From Zeugodacus cucurbitae (taxonomy: Eukaryota; Arthropoda; Insecta; Diptera; Tephritidae): DNA of 64,000 bases. The notes under the pieces were generated by a model. It ran no database searches and was not told where the DNA came from. It worked only from the letters and a program-made list of their open reading frames with translations. This document shows positions 11,140-23,400 of this stretch, one piece after another. The number at the start of each line of letters is the position of its first letter. The stretch's first letter is position 1. The DNA lies in contig NC_071670.1 of assembly GCF_028554725.1 (NCBI RefSeq), positions 53,371,501 to 53,435,500 on the forward strand. Direction: 5' to 3'. Position numbers and translations under genes: made by a program.

Positions 11140-13640
11140 AACTAAATGTCGGAGGAAAATCAAATGTTGAATCTTGGGAAAATTTCGTGTGTTGCATGCA
11201 ACAGTAGTGGTTAACATATAGACCACAAAAGCACATCTTGGTTGCGCCTGAGAAACTCTCAAAATCTTTATTGGTTTATTCAAATGCTGTTGGTTATAAT
11301 GACATCCGCCCTCGTCTTCCCTGGCATACACTATACATATATATGCTTGCAGATCTCTACAACAACTAAATAATTTACTACTAATTAAATTAGTTCAATG
11401 TCAATGCATCTGCGCTTTGTGCTCTCGTGCTCATTTGCCAATTACGAATTATGCCCAACTTACCACCTTCTTGTCTACAACTGTGTAGCTGTTGCTTATA
11501 ATTCTCCATTTGCTCAACATTTTTTTGTTTTTTTTTTTTGGAATAAATTAAGACATTAAGTAGCTAATTAGTAGCGTAATAACACGTTTTGCTTTTGTTG
11601 TTTTTACATTTTGGCAATTAGTTTCATTTACACGCTTGTTGCACACCAAGCTTTGTCTTATGTGGCAACATTTTTAGCGTTGCACGTAACCGAAACTGGC
11701 GAACTTGCTCAATAAAAATATTTTTTTCGGTATCTTTTCTCTTTCTTTACATCATAATTTGTTATCATGCCTCACTTTCATTGTCACATTGATAAATCCG
11801 AAAATCTAAAAGAAAGTGTGAAATACTTCACATGGTGTCTCAGTTGGGGGAGGTGTGAACATTCCAGTGGGTGTTAGGATGCAAATTGTGTTGTTAACGT
11901 GTGCTATTTCACTATTACTCGAAAACACTTTTAAGCATCTACTTTATCGAGAACTTAACGTTTTTATCTTGTTTCTTGAGTATATAGACCATTTTCTTAT
12001 GATAGCTTTCACCTATTAGATTCCTGTTGCCTTTCCTTGTTCCAGAAATTCAAATGTTCGCTAAACATTATGCCGGTATGAAACATTACAATTTTGAAAT
12101 AATCTTTGTTATGATTGTGTTGAGTCCAAAGTAGCGTAAATTGAAAGGCATAATCAAGAATGGCATTTAAAAGTATGAAAATGGATCATATTTGGTTAAA
12201 TGGTTTTTTGTTCTGACATTTTTCATCCATAGGCTGTTACCGAAAACTAGCAGATTCTATGACAATGTTTTTCATGTTAGCTTTGAGATTGCCTCCAACT
12301 ACGTAAGTAGGTAGATTTAATACTCAAGATCTTATTTTATAAAAAAGTTATCTTGTTCATCAAGAATATATCCTTAATAGTCTTTAACAGATTACATTTT
12401 TATTTTGTCGGTGGGATATATTTTTCAGTTATCATGATCAGCCATAACTTTTAAGATGAATTACGGGAAGATAGCAGGAATTTTAAAATTTCTAATTTTC
12501 CAAAAGTCGAATCGTCAAAATTTCTGCTGTATTCACTGTTTACTTTGTCTATAGCAGCCGCTAAGGTTAGACGTGTTTTATTGAGCTTGGCGATTTTCGT
12601 TTGTTAAAAACTTGGCCGAAAATAATACTGTAACGATGCCCAGCCTTCAAATTCGCCAGACATGACTCGGTGTGAAATTTTCCTATTTCCAAAAATAAAG
12701 AAAAACCTTGAAGGACCGTCATTTTACAAGCGTACGTACATTTACAAAAATCGAGTTTCAAAAGTGCTTCGAATCGGGACTATTTTGCAGGCGATAACAT
12801 TAATGTAGACTACTGAATAAATATTAGAAAAAAATGACCAGTATTGTTCCAACACACCTCGTATGTGTTTAAAGTCATGTGGATTAATTTATGCTGTTTC
12901 TGTAGGTTCGAATTACTTGTTTTTTTTTTATTATTTGACGATCTTAACAGTTCTAGTTTTAATCCGTCACAGTTGGCAAATTTCCTACTTCCTTGATGTG
13001 TTTGCATACTTTAAATACCATTGATTGACCCCAGAGTTTCCATCAAATTTTTGTATAAATGAAGCTCATTCCCATTACATTCCGCAAAACTTTGATCTCC
13101 ACCTGGATCTCATGGAATATTTGATGAATATTCTTAACCACTCAAATAGTTTTATCCATGTATAATTTTTTTTCTTGCAACGTTCTCCAAGAGTGTCACT
13201 GACTTATCGCTCAACCGCTGCAAAGTGATTTGAATTCTTGAAAGCTTCAAGTCTTAACAAAGCAGAACTTCAGATGAAGACAATAAAACCTTGACTTTGT
13301 TAATGGGAGAATACCAAATAGACGCAAAAAAACAGACGAATAAAGAAAAAGCGTCGAGACACAGTAGTTTGCGCTGGTCAAATTCATATTTATGATTTTA
13401 AGAATCGGAAATGATTTTTTCAAAACTAATTGATGTTATACGCTCGTAAATTAACGAACTAACTTCGCAAATTTGCAATGCAAATGGAAACGTATAAATA
13501 TTTAGCAGCGAAGCTAACTCCATGAATTATATCATTGAAAGCGCGATAAAAGACAAAAAAACTTCGTATGAATAAAGTATGAAGAGAATATGCGTAGAAA
13601 AAAATGAATTCAAGAATTTCGCGAAAAAACGTCAAGTATG
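11140..13640. other. Intergenic DNA between Tweedle 1 and Tweedle 2
   Basis: No gene or clear repeat was recognised. Upstream regulatory DNA of Tweedle 1 probably lies at the low-coordinate end. Confidence 0.5.
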
Positions 13641-15110
13641 TTTTCTTTAAGGTTTTGTTGAAAAATATTTTTTTTTTACTATTTTTTTATAAAGTTCGGA
13701 GTATTTCAGCAGATTTTGATTAGGGTATCTGAAGGGATAATCACTGATAACTTTTAGATATATTGTTAAGAACTGGTACTGAGTACTTGGGTCTAATAAA
13801 TTATGTTTCGACGAAGAATAGGGAAGAGAAAAAGTGTGAGGCGTGCATAGGGTGGTTTTTATTCTTTGGAAATTGTCTCTCAAAACAATCTAGAATAAAT
13901 GCAAAGACAGCTTTTTGTTTTACAGAATATTATCGGCATATTTTTTTAAATTTTTATTCATGAAACTTTCTTTCATTGTTTACTTTTTTTATTTTTGACA
14001 TATTTTTTACCTATTTTTTATTACAATCAAAATAAATTATTTTACCGTTTGGTATTTTCACTTTTTTTCTTTGGTTATTAAATTTTTATACGGTTGTATA
14101 GTTATAATATATAACTTAAAGCTTTTTTCTGTATCATTACTTCCTTAATTTTATCTTCTTTTAATTAATTTTTTTATTGAATATTATTTTTTGTCCTGTG
14201 TTTATTACTTTAATTCGCTTTCATTAGTTTATTTAATTCTTTTTATTTAAACAAAAAGTATTATTTAATTTTATTAATTAAAAAAAAGTATTATTTTTAT
14301 TAATTTTTTTTACTCAAGCATTGTTTTTTAATTAATTATTTTTTTATTTACCTATTATTTATTTTTTTATTATCGCGTTTTTATAATTATTTTTATTTTA
14401 CATAATTATTTCGCTTTTTTATATATTTTTTTCTATATTTCTTATTGTTTATTTAATATTATTTTATTTTATTTTTGTATTGTTTTTAATTGCTTATAAT
14501 ATTTATATTTTTAATTTAGTTTTGCTTGTCGAAATTATTTCGTATTATTTTATTTATTACCTAAAATTATTATTTTTTTAATTTAGTAAACATTTTATTT
14601 AATTCATGCCATTATTTTGCATTTATTTCTTTTATTTTTAATATTAATTTCTTATTTTATTTTAATGTTTTTTATCTATTGTATCTTATATTATTATTTT
14701 TGTATTGATTTATTTTTTTCTCTTTTCAATTTATTTATTGTTTTATTTTATTTAATATTTTTTTATATTTTATTTTATTTTAATTTTTTTTTCTATTTTT
14801 TTGTTTATTTTTTTTTATTTTTTTATTTTATTTTTTTATTAATTTTTTTTTTATTTTTTTTTTTTAATTTTATTGTGTTTTTTATTTTTATTTTTTGAAT
14901 ATTATTTGATTTTTATTTTGTTAATTATTTTTTTTTTTATTAATTTAATTATTATTCTTTTATTAATTTAATTATTTTTTTTTTATTAATTTAATTTCAC
15001 CTAATTAATCACTTCAGTAAAAAAATATCATTATTATTTTTTAAATTTAATTTTATTAAATCGCATAATTTTCGTAAATAAAAAATATAAAGTGTAGTAA
15101 CAAAAAAATT
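13640..15110. repeat. T-rich low-complexity tract
   Basis: About 1.4 kb of TTTATTTT/TTTTTAATT sequence with very few G or C and a strong excess of T on the plus strand. It lies just downstream of Tweedle 2. Its one long open frame (14617-14898) is Phe/Ile/Leu-only and is not a gene. Confidence 0.85.
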
Positions 15111-15228
15111 AATAATTAACAATTAATCAACGAGTTTTCGGCCATGTATGCCATGTGTAACGCAAAGCAGCGTTAACAAATAACAACAAAACAATTCTAA
15201 CAATTCAAGCTGCATCTTGAGCGCTGCC

Positions 15229-16008
15229 TTACAGACGCGACGCCGCTGGCAGATACTGGCTAAGTGGGGAGGACGCGCTGCCGAGTTCCTCTGGAGCGGG
15301 GGCAATAGCTCTGTAGTTGTAGCTGCCATCGGGAGCAATACCATCCAAAGAGCCGATAACCGAAGCGACTGGAGCAGTACCTTCATCGGAGAATTCCTTA
15401 GTGCCGCCCAATTGATCGTATTGGTCTGTGAAGCGAAACATTTTGTTTTTAGAATTTTGAATTATAAATTAATTTCTGCGCTAAATCATTCCTCAAGTCG
15501 AATTCAACTCACCTTGAATTTCTTTCTGTGCTGCCTCAGCTTCCTCGGGTGTCTTGTATTTGATGAAGAATACTTCGGGTTTGCTGGGCACTGTTGGTGC
15601 TGGTGTGGCAAAGTCGTTGGCGGTGAGTTCGTTATCCTTCTTGGTGAGCACATAAATTACGGTCTTCTCCTCTTGTGGTGCGAATTCGGCGGACAATTTC
15701 AGGTTGGAGTTGTCAGAGTTTGGTGCCTTAATGAAGACGACACGGTAGTTCTTCTGTGGGCGACCGATGACCAAGTGTTTGGGTTTGCCAGCATTCTCTG
15801 TATCTTCAGGGGCCGAGATCAAGTAGAACTGCTTGTGTACGCTGGGTGGTGGTGTTGTGGTGGCGGGTGGCAGATATTTCTCACCACCGCGTGCTGAGGG
15901 CACAAAACTGCTGGCAGCTGGCTGAGCGCCATATCCATAACCGAATTGTGGCGCAGCGCTGACGGCGGCGATTGTCGCCAAACAAGCGAGTAATGTAAAA
16001 GAACGCAT
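15229..16008 (-). CDS. Tweedle cuticular protein 2 (DUF243), two exons
   Basis: Predicted 230-residue secreted cuticle protein. Exon 1 is 16008-15513 and exon 2 is 15425-15229; the 87-base intron has donor CAAG/GTGAGT and acceptor CACAG, phase 1. The ATG at 16008 is chosen because it starts a good signal peptide (MRSFTLLACLATIAAVSA, then APQFGYGYG); the open frame extends 37 codons further upstream, but that part looks like 5' leader. The Tweedle domain spans about residues 58-162 (KQFYLISAPED, HLVIGRPQKNYRVVFIKAP, EEKTVIYVLTKKD, PEVFFIKYKTPEEAEAAQ). The second exon encodes DQYDQLGGTKEFSDEG and a GSLDG motif. It is the most compact of the four copies, with almost no low-complexity linker. It lies 4-5 kb from Tweedle 1 and Tweedle 3 in the same orientation, consistent with tandem duplication. 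Confidence 0.95.
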
Positions 16009-16189
16009 TGCGAAATGGATTTTATTTAGAATTGATCCTTTTATCGAAATTATGGCAAATTGATTGCGTTTGGTATTTTTGTTTGCGGTTTTCACTGAAA
16101 AACTCACACTACACTTCACTGCACTGATTGTGTTGATGCTCTAAGAGGCTTACGATTGCACTGCTTGACCTGTCTGCATTGCATTAACG

Positions 16190-16196
16190 TTTTATA
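16190..16196 (-). promoter_or_regulatory. TATA box of Tweedle gene 2
   Basis: TATAAAA on the minus strand, about 185 bases before the ATG at 16008. An initiator-like GGTCAAGCAGT follows about 28 bases downstream (near 16167). Confidence 0.55.
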
Positions 16197-16199
16197 TGC

Positions 16200-17940
16200 G
16201 AATTGTTACGCTTTTTCGCACTACTAAATTCGCGAAATCAATGCAAATTTGCGCTTCGAACGGGGTGATCAAAGGCGGCGCTAATATCGAACGCCGACGC
16301 GCGCCGATGCGGTTGACAATTTTTGCGTCAAAAGGCGAGCGCTGATCGCATTACGCTATCTCATCAATAGATATTAGCGTAAGCGCATCTGCAGCAGCAA
16401 CAACAACAACACTAATCACAAAAGCATTAAGATGTCTTGCTACAACACATATGCATTGATCGCATTTCAAACACATACTATCGGTCATTAAAACGCTGCC
16501 GACCGTCTGTATCCTCCGCATTTGCTAAGCGCAGCGCCTTACTTGGCTTGCAATTCTATTAACGCTTTGTAGCTATGTCTTCATTTTTGCACTCTTTTTC
16601 ATTTAAATTTACTTTAATTAATTGCTCGCTTATTTCCGTTACTCGATTAGTTTTGTCTTATAGTCGCCTTGCGCATAACAGTCTTAATCGAATTTCGTTG
16701 CATACTTTCGTGCGTAAATATCGATTTCGTCTCTCAATTGTTTTCTCAAGGCTAATGTCTCCTAAACCGCCAGTTTTGCTACCTGTATTGAGCGTCATCA
16801 CATTTTTTATGGTGTACTATAGTCGTCTGTCTATTGTCTTGTCGCCTTCCTTATGACGCTCTATTTGTTGCTAGACAATGTCTAATCCCTCATCAAAAGC
16901 GCTGTTATATTCGTTAAATACGCATCATTATAAAATTCGTATGTTCTTTTTGCTGTCGAAATGGTCGCAAAATTGAATTTAAATGTGTTCGCTCATAAAA
17001 TTAATGACGAACTGCTTTTCGCCGCTTGTTAGTCAAAATAGAATCGATCATAAAGTATATGATTATAGTTCTCATTAAATTTCTATTGTGTCGAATATGG
17101 CTTTAGCTTTCGTTGCTTCTGTGATCTCTTCAGTTAACACTCGAAGAAAATCACGTTAGCAGAATGACTTTTTGCCCTTATGAAATTAGTATAGTCTTTT
17201 CAATTTAATCTTAGAATTGTATACAGTTTTTGTCAACTTTTGGGATAAAAAAATTATTGGGATAGATATAGGATTGATATGACTAGGGTTATGTACGTGG
17301 TCGGTCCGACGGGTAGACCTCATTGTCTGATGGTGCGACCATCTCGAGAGAATTTTTTTAAAGTGTAGTGCATTTTCGGATATTTAGGCCGAATAGGACG
17401 TTTTTCTGGGTTTTAGAATAAAAAAAACTATCGGTTTGTGATTCAATTCGTGATTAGGAAGACGAATTGCGAATGGAAATCATAGAGCGGACATAACTTG
17501 GATGCTGTATGCGGTGACTCTTATTCGATGGATACCGTTAACATTGGTGTAACGAATTTAAACCTGAATGCACGGTTTTTGAAAACACACGTCCAGATGC
17601 CCCGATCGCAACGGTTACAACGGAGGATAGCGTGACAAAAGTTCATGATCTCATATTGCCAATTCGCTGATTGAAGGTACGCCGTATAGCTTAGACAGTA
17701 GTCTCTCCGTGTCATATTCAGCAAGAAATATTGGCCATGAGAAGGCGGTGGGTGCCGCGTTTGCGCATTCCGGCCAGAAAATACAGCCGTGTATGATCGC
17801 TTCACAACAGTGTTTGATTCTTTTGAAATGATTTTGTGGACTATCTGGCGATAAGAAAAACCTCCACAGTGCTCTATTACCGAATTATTGGACCGGGCAG
17901 ATCAAATATCCTGTTACGAACTATTGAACCAATCCCATAT
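16200..17940. other. Intergenic DNA upstream of Tweedle 2
   Basis: 16250-16400 is relatively GC-rich and may hold Tweedle 2 regulatory sequence. An open frame at 17521-17805 has no recognisable family and may belong to a decayed transposon. Confidence 0.45.
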
Positions 17941-17944
17941 TACA

Positions 17945-18165
17945 AAAGATTTGGTCCCATTCGACTTCTTTTCGTTACCAAACTAGAAAAATTTACTCGT
18001 TCTGCGAGTTTGAGTTGAATGAGGTTATCGCCGCCAAGGAAGCGTTCCTTATAAACCTCCAGGAGTAGAGAAAGTATTTTACAGAAAGGTTGAATTGAAA
18101 GTAATTGAATCGCTGGGTCATGTGTATTAAGCTTAAATGAGATTATATTGAAAACTTCCTATTTT
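17945..18165 (+). mobile_element. mariner transposase C-terminal relic of a different lineage
   Basis: Broken plus-strand frame: DLVPFDFFSLPN, stop, then FELNEVIAAKEAFL, YFTERLN and LNRWVMCIKLK, ending DYIE. This order matches a mariner third-Asp block followed by NEEVIAA...RWxKCIxLxGDYIE. At least four stops. No ends were identified. Confidence 0.6.
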
Positions 18166-18359
18166 TTCGAAAATTTTGGATTTTTTTGTTGATTAAGTAC
18201 CGGATCATCCTTATATAAATAAATCAGATGATTAGGTTCTTGGTATCATAAGTGTGTGGAATCGGACAGAAAGTTTAGTTGTTCAAAAATAACCGAAAAA
18301 TAACCGATTTAAGTAGACATTTTTAAAAAGCACACTTTTCATATATTTCTCATATCAGA

Positions 18360-18830
18360 AACAATTTTGAAATCTTGCTTCGATTTTACAAATTAGATTT
18401 ATATTTTATTTTTTTTTTCAAAATTTCTTTTTTGGAAAAATTTGTTAAAAGAATTTTCCTTTCAATTTTTTTATTTTTTTTTTTTTTAATTCTTAAATTT
18501 TGATTTTATTCTTTAATTTATTTATTTCTAATTTTTTAATATTTTTTTTGATTTTCTTTTAATTTTTTATTTTTTTTTTAATTTTTAATATTTTTTTAAA
18601 ATTTTTAATATTTTTTTTAATATTTTTATTTTTTTTTTATTTTTTAATATTTTTTAAATTTTTTAATATTTTTTTTTTAATATTTTTGTGAAACTTCTAT
18701 ATATATTTTTTTTTTAATTTTTATATATTTTTAAAATTATTTTTTAATTATTCTTTTCCAATATATTTTTTAATATATCTTTTTTAATATTTTTTTTGAT
18801 TAATTTTTTAAAGTTGTTTACATTTTTTTA
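18360..18830. repeat. T-rich low-complexity tract
   Basis: Repeated TTTTTTAATATTTTTTT motif, T-skewed on the plus strand, downstream of Tweedle 3. Confidence 0.8.
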
Positions 18831-19383
18831 CTCAACAAAAGGCGCAAGAATTTTTCTAAGTGTTGCTTATTTAATATTAGTGACACTCATGATATTGACC
18901 TTTAGTGTCACATTAGTGTTGGGTATTTCCAACAGCAGCGCTTAATTCGAAACTAGGCTATAAATAAAGCAGCAACACTAATGCCAAATTTTGTTGATCT
19001 TCAGTCGAAGGAATTTCACCAAAATATTAACGGTATACGGTTCTGAATTGGCAGAATCGCATACATAAAAGGGAATACAAAGCTAATTAGGAAATCTGAA
19101 AAAGAGATATGCAAATATTACTTGGATTTTCCCAAGCTCAAGTCCAAGCAAAATCAGCTAGCAACACACACACACAAACACATTTCGCATGATTTTCGAT
19201 TTCAATTTATTTAACAAAAAATAACAACAACATTTAACAATAAAAAAAATAAAAGACATAACAAAGAATGTGCGCGCATACAACGAATATGCTTTTGTCA
19301 CAGATTCCGCTTAACTATTAATCAACATTGCTAACTAAATACTAAATTCCATGTAGGTCGTAAATTCTCATATCAAATTCCAA

Positions 19384-20268
19384 TTAAACCTTCAAAAAAG
19401 ATGGCAAATATTGTGAGCTGGGCTGTTGGGGCTCTGCCAAATTGGCGCTGCCACCGTTCACTTGACGATAGTTGTAGCTGCCATCAGGGTTAAGACTGTC
19501 CAAAGCGCCAACGACCGAGGTGATGGGAGCGGTGTCTTCACCGAATTGGTTATTGCCGCCCAATTGATCGTATTGTTCTGAAAGAGAAAGTAATGGGATT
19601 AATTTACAATGATTTTTATGGATGTCTGGTACTCGACTCCTCAGTCAGCGACCTACACAAGCTCTATTGGCGCCATTTTGTTCGACCCAAAACTTACCCT
19701 GAATTTCCTTTTGCGCCTGTTGTGCCTCCTCGGGTGTCTTGTACTTGATGAAGAAGACCTCTGGTTTGCTGGGTACAGTTGGTGCTGGTGTGCCAATGTT
19801 GGCGGCATCGATATCTTCACCCTTCTTGTGCAACACATAGATGACGGTCTTCTCTTCTTGTGGCGCGAATTCAGCGGAGTATTTGACATTATCGGGTGTT
19901 GGCGCCTTAATGAAGATCACACGGAAATTCTTTTGTGGTTTGCCCAAAACCAAGTGCTTGGATTTGGTGGCGTTATCTTCGGGTGCGGAGATGGTGTAGA
20001 ATTGTTTGTTGATGAGTGGTGCCTGTTGCTCGGACTCGGGAGGCAAGTATTTGTCACCACCACGGCCGCTGCCATGGTTGAGCGAGTTACCATTACCGAT
20101 GGCACCGCCACCAATACCGGATGCAACGCCACCGCTGCCGCCGAGGACGACACCATTACCGCCGCTGCGTACGGCCAAGCCACCACTGCTGGCGGGTTCG
20201 TATCCATATTGAGGCGCGGCTGTGGCGCTGACGGCGAAGAGTGCGATTGCTACGACGAAGAGACGCAT
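19384..20268 (-). CDS. Tweedle cuticular protein 3 (DUF243), two exons
   Basis: Predicted 254-residue secreted cuticle protein. Exon 1 is 20268-19698 and exon 2 is 19577-19384; the 120-base intron has donor CAGG/GTAAGT and acceptor TTTCAG, phase 1. The signal peptide is MRLFVVAIALFAVSATA, followed by APQYGYEP. Residues about 25-80 are a Gly/Ser-rich linker ending in DKYLPP, a motif shared with the other copies. The Tweedle domain is at about 84-187 (KQFYTISAPED, HLVLGKPQKNFRVIFIKAP, EEKTVIYVLHKKGED, PEVFFIKYKTPEEAQQAQ). Exon 2 encodes EQYDQLGGNNQFGED and a QYLPSFLKV terminus; it has no ATG-initiated open frame of its own and was recovered by following the splice sites. Frame continuity across the junction supports a functional gene. 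Confidence 0.95.
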
Positions 20269-20477
20269 TTTTGCAAAGTTTTAGATTTTTTCAATTTAAT
20301 TTTTCACAAGACACTTGTTTAGCACCGCTCGCGGTTATATTTTTTCAAATATTCGTTTATTATTTTTTTTAATAATTTTTCTATTCGATTTGCGTTCGAT
20401 TTGCCGCGACACACCGCTTTGATGCTGTAGTATCGAATTAAGCTGGTTTACTGGATATAGGCCTATTGATCTACATA

Positions 20478-20486
20478 GTTTATATA
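20478..20486 (-). promoter_or_regulatory. TATA box of Tweedle gene 3
   Basis: TATATAAAC on the minus strand about 210 bases before the start codon. An initiator-like TCCAGTAAAC follows 25-35 bases downstream (near 20450). Confidence 0.5.
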
Positions 20487-20489
20487 CAA

Positions 20490-23400
20490 TGTGGGGGTCG
20501 CTGTTCGCCTTTACATTGTGGCTGCTGCATAAATTGTTATTGAGCATCACTTCTGCGTTTCTGCAGCACAAATTTAAAATATGCAGATTTGCTACTTTGT
20601 ATATTTGCGTCTTTGTGTGTGTGTCGCTGTATTGGTACATTATAATAATATATATTTGTTGTTGTTGTTTTTTCTCATTTTTTTTCTTTGGTTGTTAGGC
20701 CTAACAAGCCGTCTAATGCTATTGTCACTCGCATTGTTTCTATTGGCATATGGTCTTCTATAAAAAAAGTGTGACACTTTGCTTTGTTGCCATATACGAA
20801 TATACGAAAATTGAGTTAATCCAAGCTAAAGTGTGTGTGAGCGCTAAATCATACGAGTTCCAATTTGCTGTGGTGCACAAAATGCTTTAAATATCAACAA
20901 GCATTGTTGTTATTGTATTGGCGTTCAATAGTTTAATAAGAGCGTACGGTTTTCGGTTGTGCAGTTGGTTGTTGTGCAAGTTGTTTGTTGCTGTTTTTGC
21001 TGGTTCTGGTTTCTGTTCGAATTCACACTCCAATTTAACACATGTTCATAAGTTTGTTTTGGATATATCATTTTACCATTTACAATAAATGGCTTGTGGC
21101 TCTTCGTTCCATTGTTCGGCTAAATGCAGGTGGATAATTAATTAGTTAGTAATGTACTAAACGAGTTGGCAATTAATGGCAGTTCAGTTGACTAATTTAT
21201 TATGTTTAACTCGAAAAATTTTTTCTGGTACACCTACAGTTGCATCCATATTTAAGTATATCTGTACGAATATATAATATGTTTAAAGTTTTGTTTTTAA
21301 TGTGGGTGGAAGTTTTCAAACGCATAAATTGCAATTTCGTTTAAAAATTCCCAAAATTGGTGATAATCTTTTCTCGGCCTATACTATATAAGGTGATTTT
21401 TCAGGCTGATTTTTTTCAGTATAATTTTATTTAAATATATATTATATGTACAGTACTTGGTATATGTAATATCGGTTCATACTTTCCCTAAACATAAAAA
21501 AACCAATGTTATGTCCTTATAATACAAATGAAATTAAGAGCCACGGTTATAATAAGAAATATCTCAACATAATTAAGGATCGGTTTAAGGGTTTTGAAAA
21601 AAAAAAAAAACAATATATATATCATCTATTTTATTTAAACATTTCAGCATATCAAAGATACATATATAAAACAGTATTTTGTGAAATTTTTATTTAAAAG
21701 TTCCGAAAATTCAGCCGTTGGTACCGTCTCAAAACCATTTTTTTTTGCCGAGTACAGCATAACTCACTATATGGTTGAGTCGTGTTCACCGACCTAACAA
21801 ATTGAGATTTGAGATAAACGCGTTTAAATTCTAAATTGCAACTGGCTTGGACTTGTATCTCTTACAATTTTGCAAGGAAATTTAAAATTTTAATATTTAG
21901 CGATCGATTTTCCTATGTTTTTTTTTAAAGAAAATGCTCGATCGAATATTTTGAAGTTTTTGGACATAATCAGTTTTTTTCATGTTATATCTTGTATTCA
22001 GGGGTGGCAAAAAAAAGTTCCCTAACTGCTGACATGATTCTGGCCGAATGAGTAGATGAAACAAAAAAGTTCAAAAAGGTTAATAAAGTTGAATATATTT
22101 CCTAAACAATGACCTAAGATTTTTGAAAAATATCAAAAATTAACAAAATGGCATAGTTCTGAAAAAATGTCGTCTTTTTATGTAAAACGCTGCCATTCAA
22201 AAACTATTCAAGATACGACCTTACCGCTTTCACAGGATATTTTTGAAAGAATAAGCAAAAAACAAAAAAAAAACAAAATTTTGAAAGTGTCACACTGGTA
22301 TAGCCCCTATGTTTCAAAGCCCACCTAACCCATTACGAGTTATTGTAGAATATTTTCTTTACTGCAATTTTACAAAATAAAAATGGGTAATTTCGTTCAA
22401 TATCCTTCCCCCGGTTCCAACTACAGTATAGTATTTCTATTTGCTCAGTTAATATATGTATGTAGTTCGAAATATCTGTGAACGTGAAATTGTACGTCTA
22501 AAATATTGGCCAAAATTTGGTCCATATTTCTTACGCTATAGATATGCTATAGGTTTCAATATGGCTGGGTAGCTTTATACTTATGTGATTAGGCGTCTCT
22601 AGGACATGTCGAAGGATTCCTAGCATAATGCAATTTGGTAAAAAAATAGCGTACCATAAGATGTCTATTTGAGGCGAGACTGTCAGAAAAAACTTCTTGT
22701 ATAGGACGCAATTAAAGGTACATATAGTTTTCTATAGACATTCTGCGAAATCAGCTGTCAAAGTGAGAGCACGCTTTTGGCATTTAACACTGATTGCTAT
22801 AGAATAATTTAATCTACGGCAATCAGAACATCGTTTAAAAATTCCTTACTCATCCTATCAATCGACCCTGAAATCGTGTGTCATTGTCGTATTTACTTGT
22901 GGGCTTATTTATAGTTATTGATCTATGATGATAAACGATCTTTGATTGAACAGCTGGCGCGTTGTTCGGAAGATAATACCACATTCCAGATAAAGCGATG
23001 CAAAGTGAAACCCTTAGAACCCCTACATAAGTCACGATCACGATGGCCATATGCCTGACGTTCTGTTCAATAACTAAATGCTTTAAAATCTTTATTTATT
23101 TCACTCATCTTCTAGCATAACATAAATACGGTTTGCAAAATGAATTTCCTATCAAAAGTAAGAATCTGAGTTCTTCAGAAAAAAAACTAGTATAGTTGAT
23201 CAAATGATCGTACTGAATCCCCAAAATACTTAAAATTTCAAGATTGGTCGGTACAGTTAACTTATGGTGTGATTAGGGATTATCAAACTTTACTTTGCAA
23301 TTTATTAGGTGTCAATATCTAGTATCGATAAGAACTTAATGTATATGATATGTTGTTATTGACTTATAATATTCCCTTTATCCGTTGAATTTTCGGCATT

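Noticed and set aside
14617..14898. 93-codon frame of almost only Phe, Ile, Leu and Tyr
   Set aside because: Translation of a T-rich low-complexity tract.
15217..15897. 226-codon plus-strand frame
   Set aside because: Antisense shadow of Tweedle 2; it reads across both its exons and its intron.
19609..20322. 237-codon plus-strand frame
   Set aside because: Antisense shadow of Tweedle 3 exon 1.
21995..22320. Possible TTAA-type element between CAGGGGTGG and TAGCCCC
   Set aside because: The two ends do not form a convincing inverted repeat and no matching target duplication was seen.
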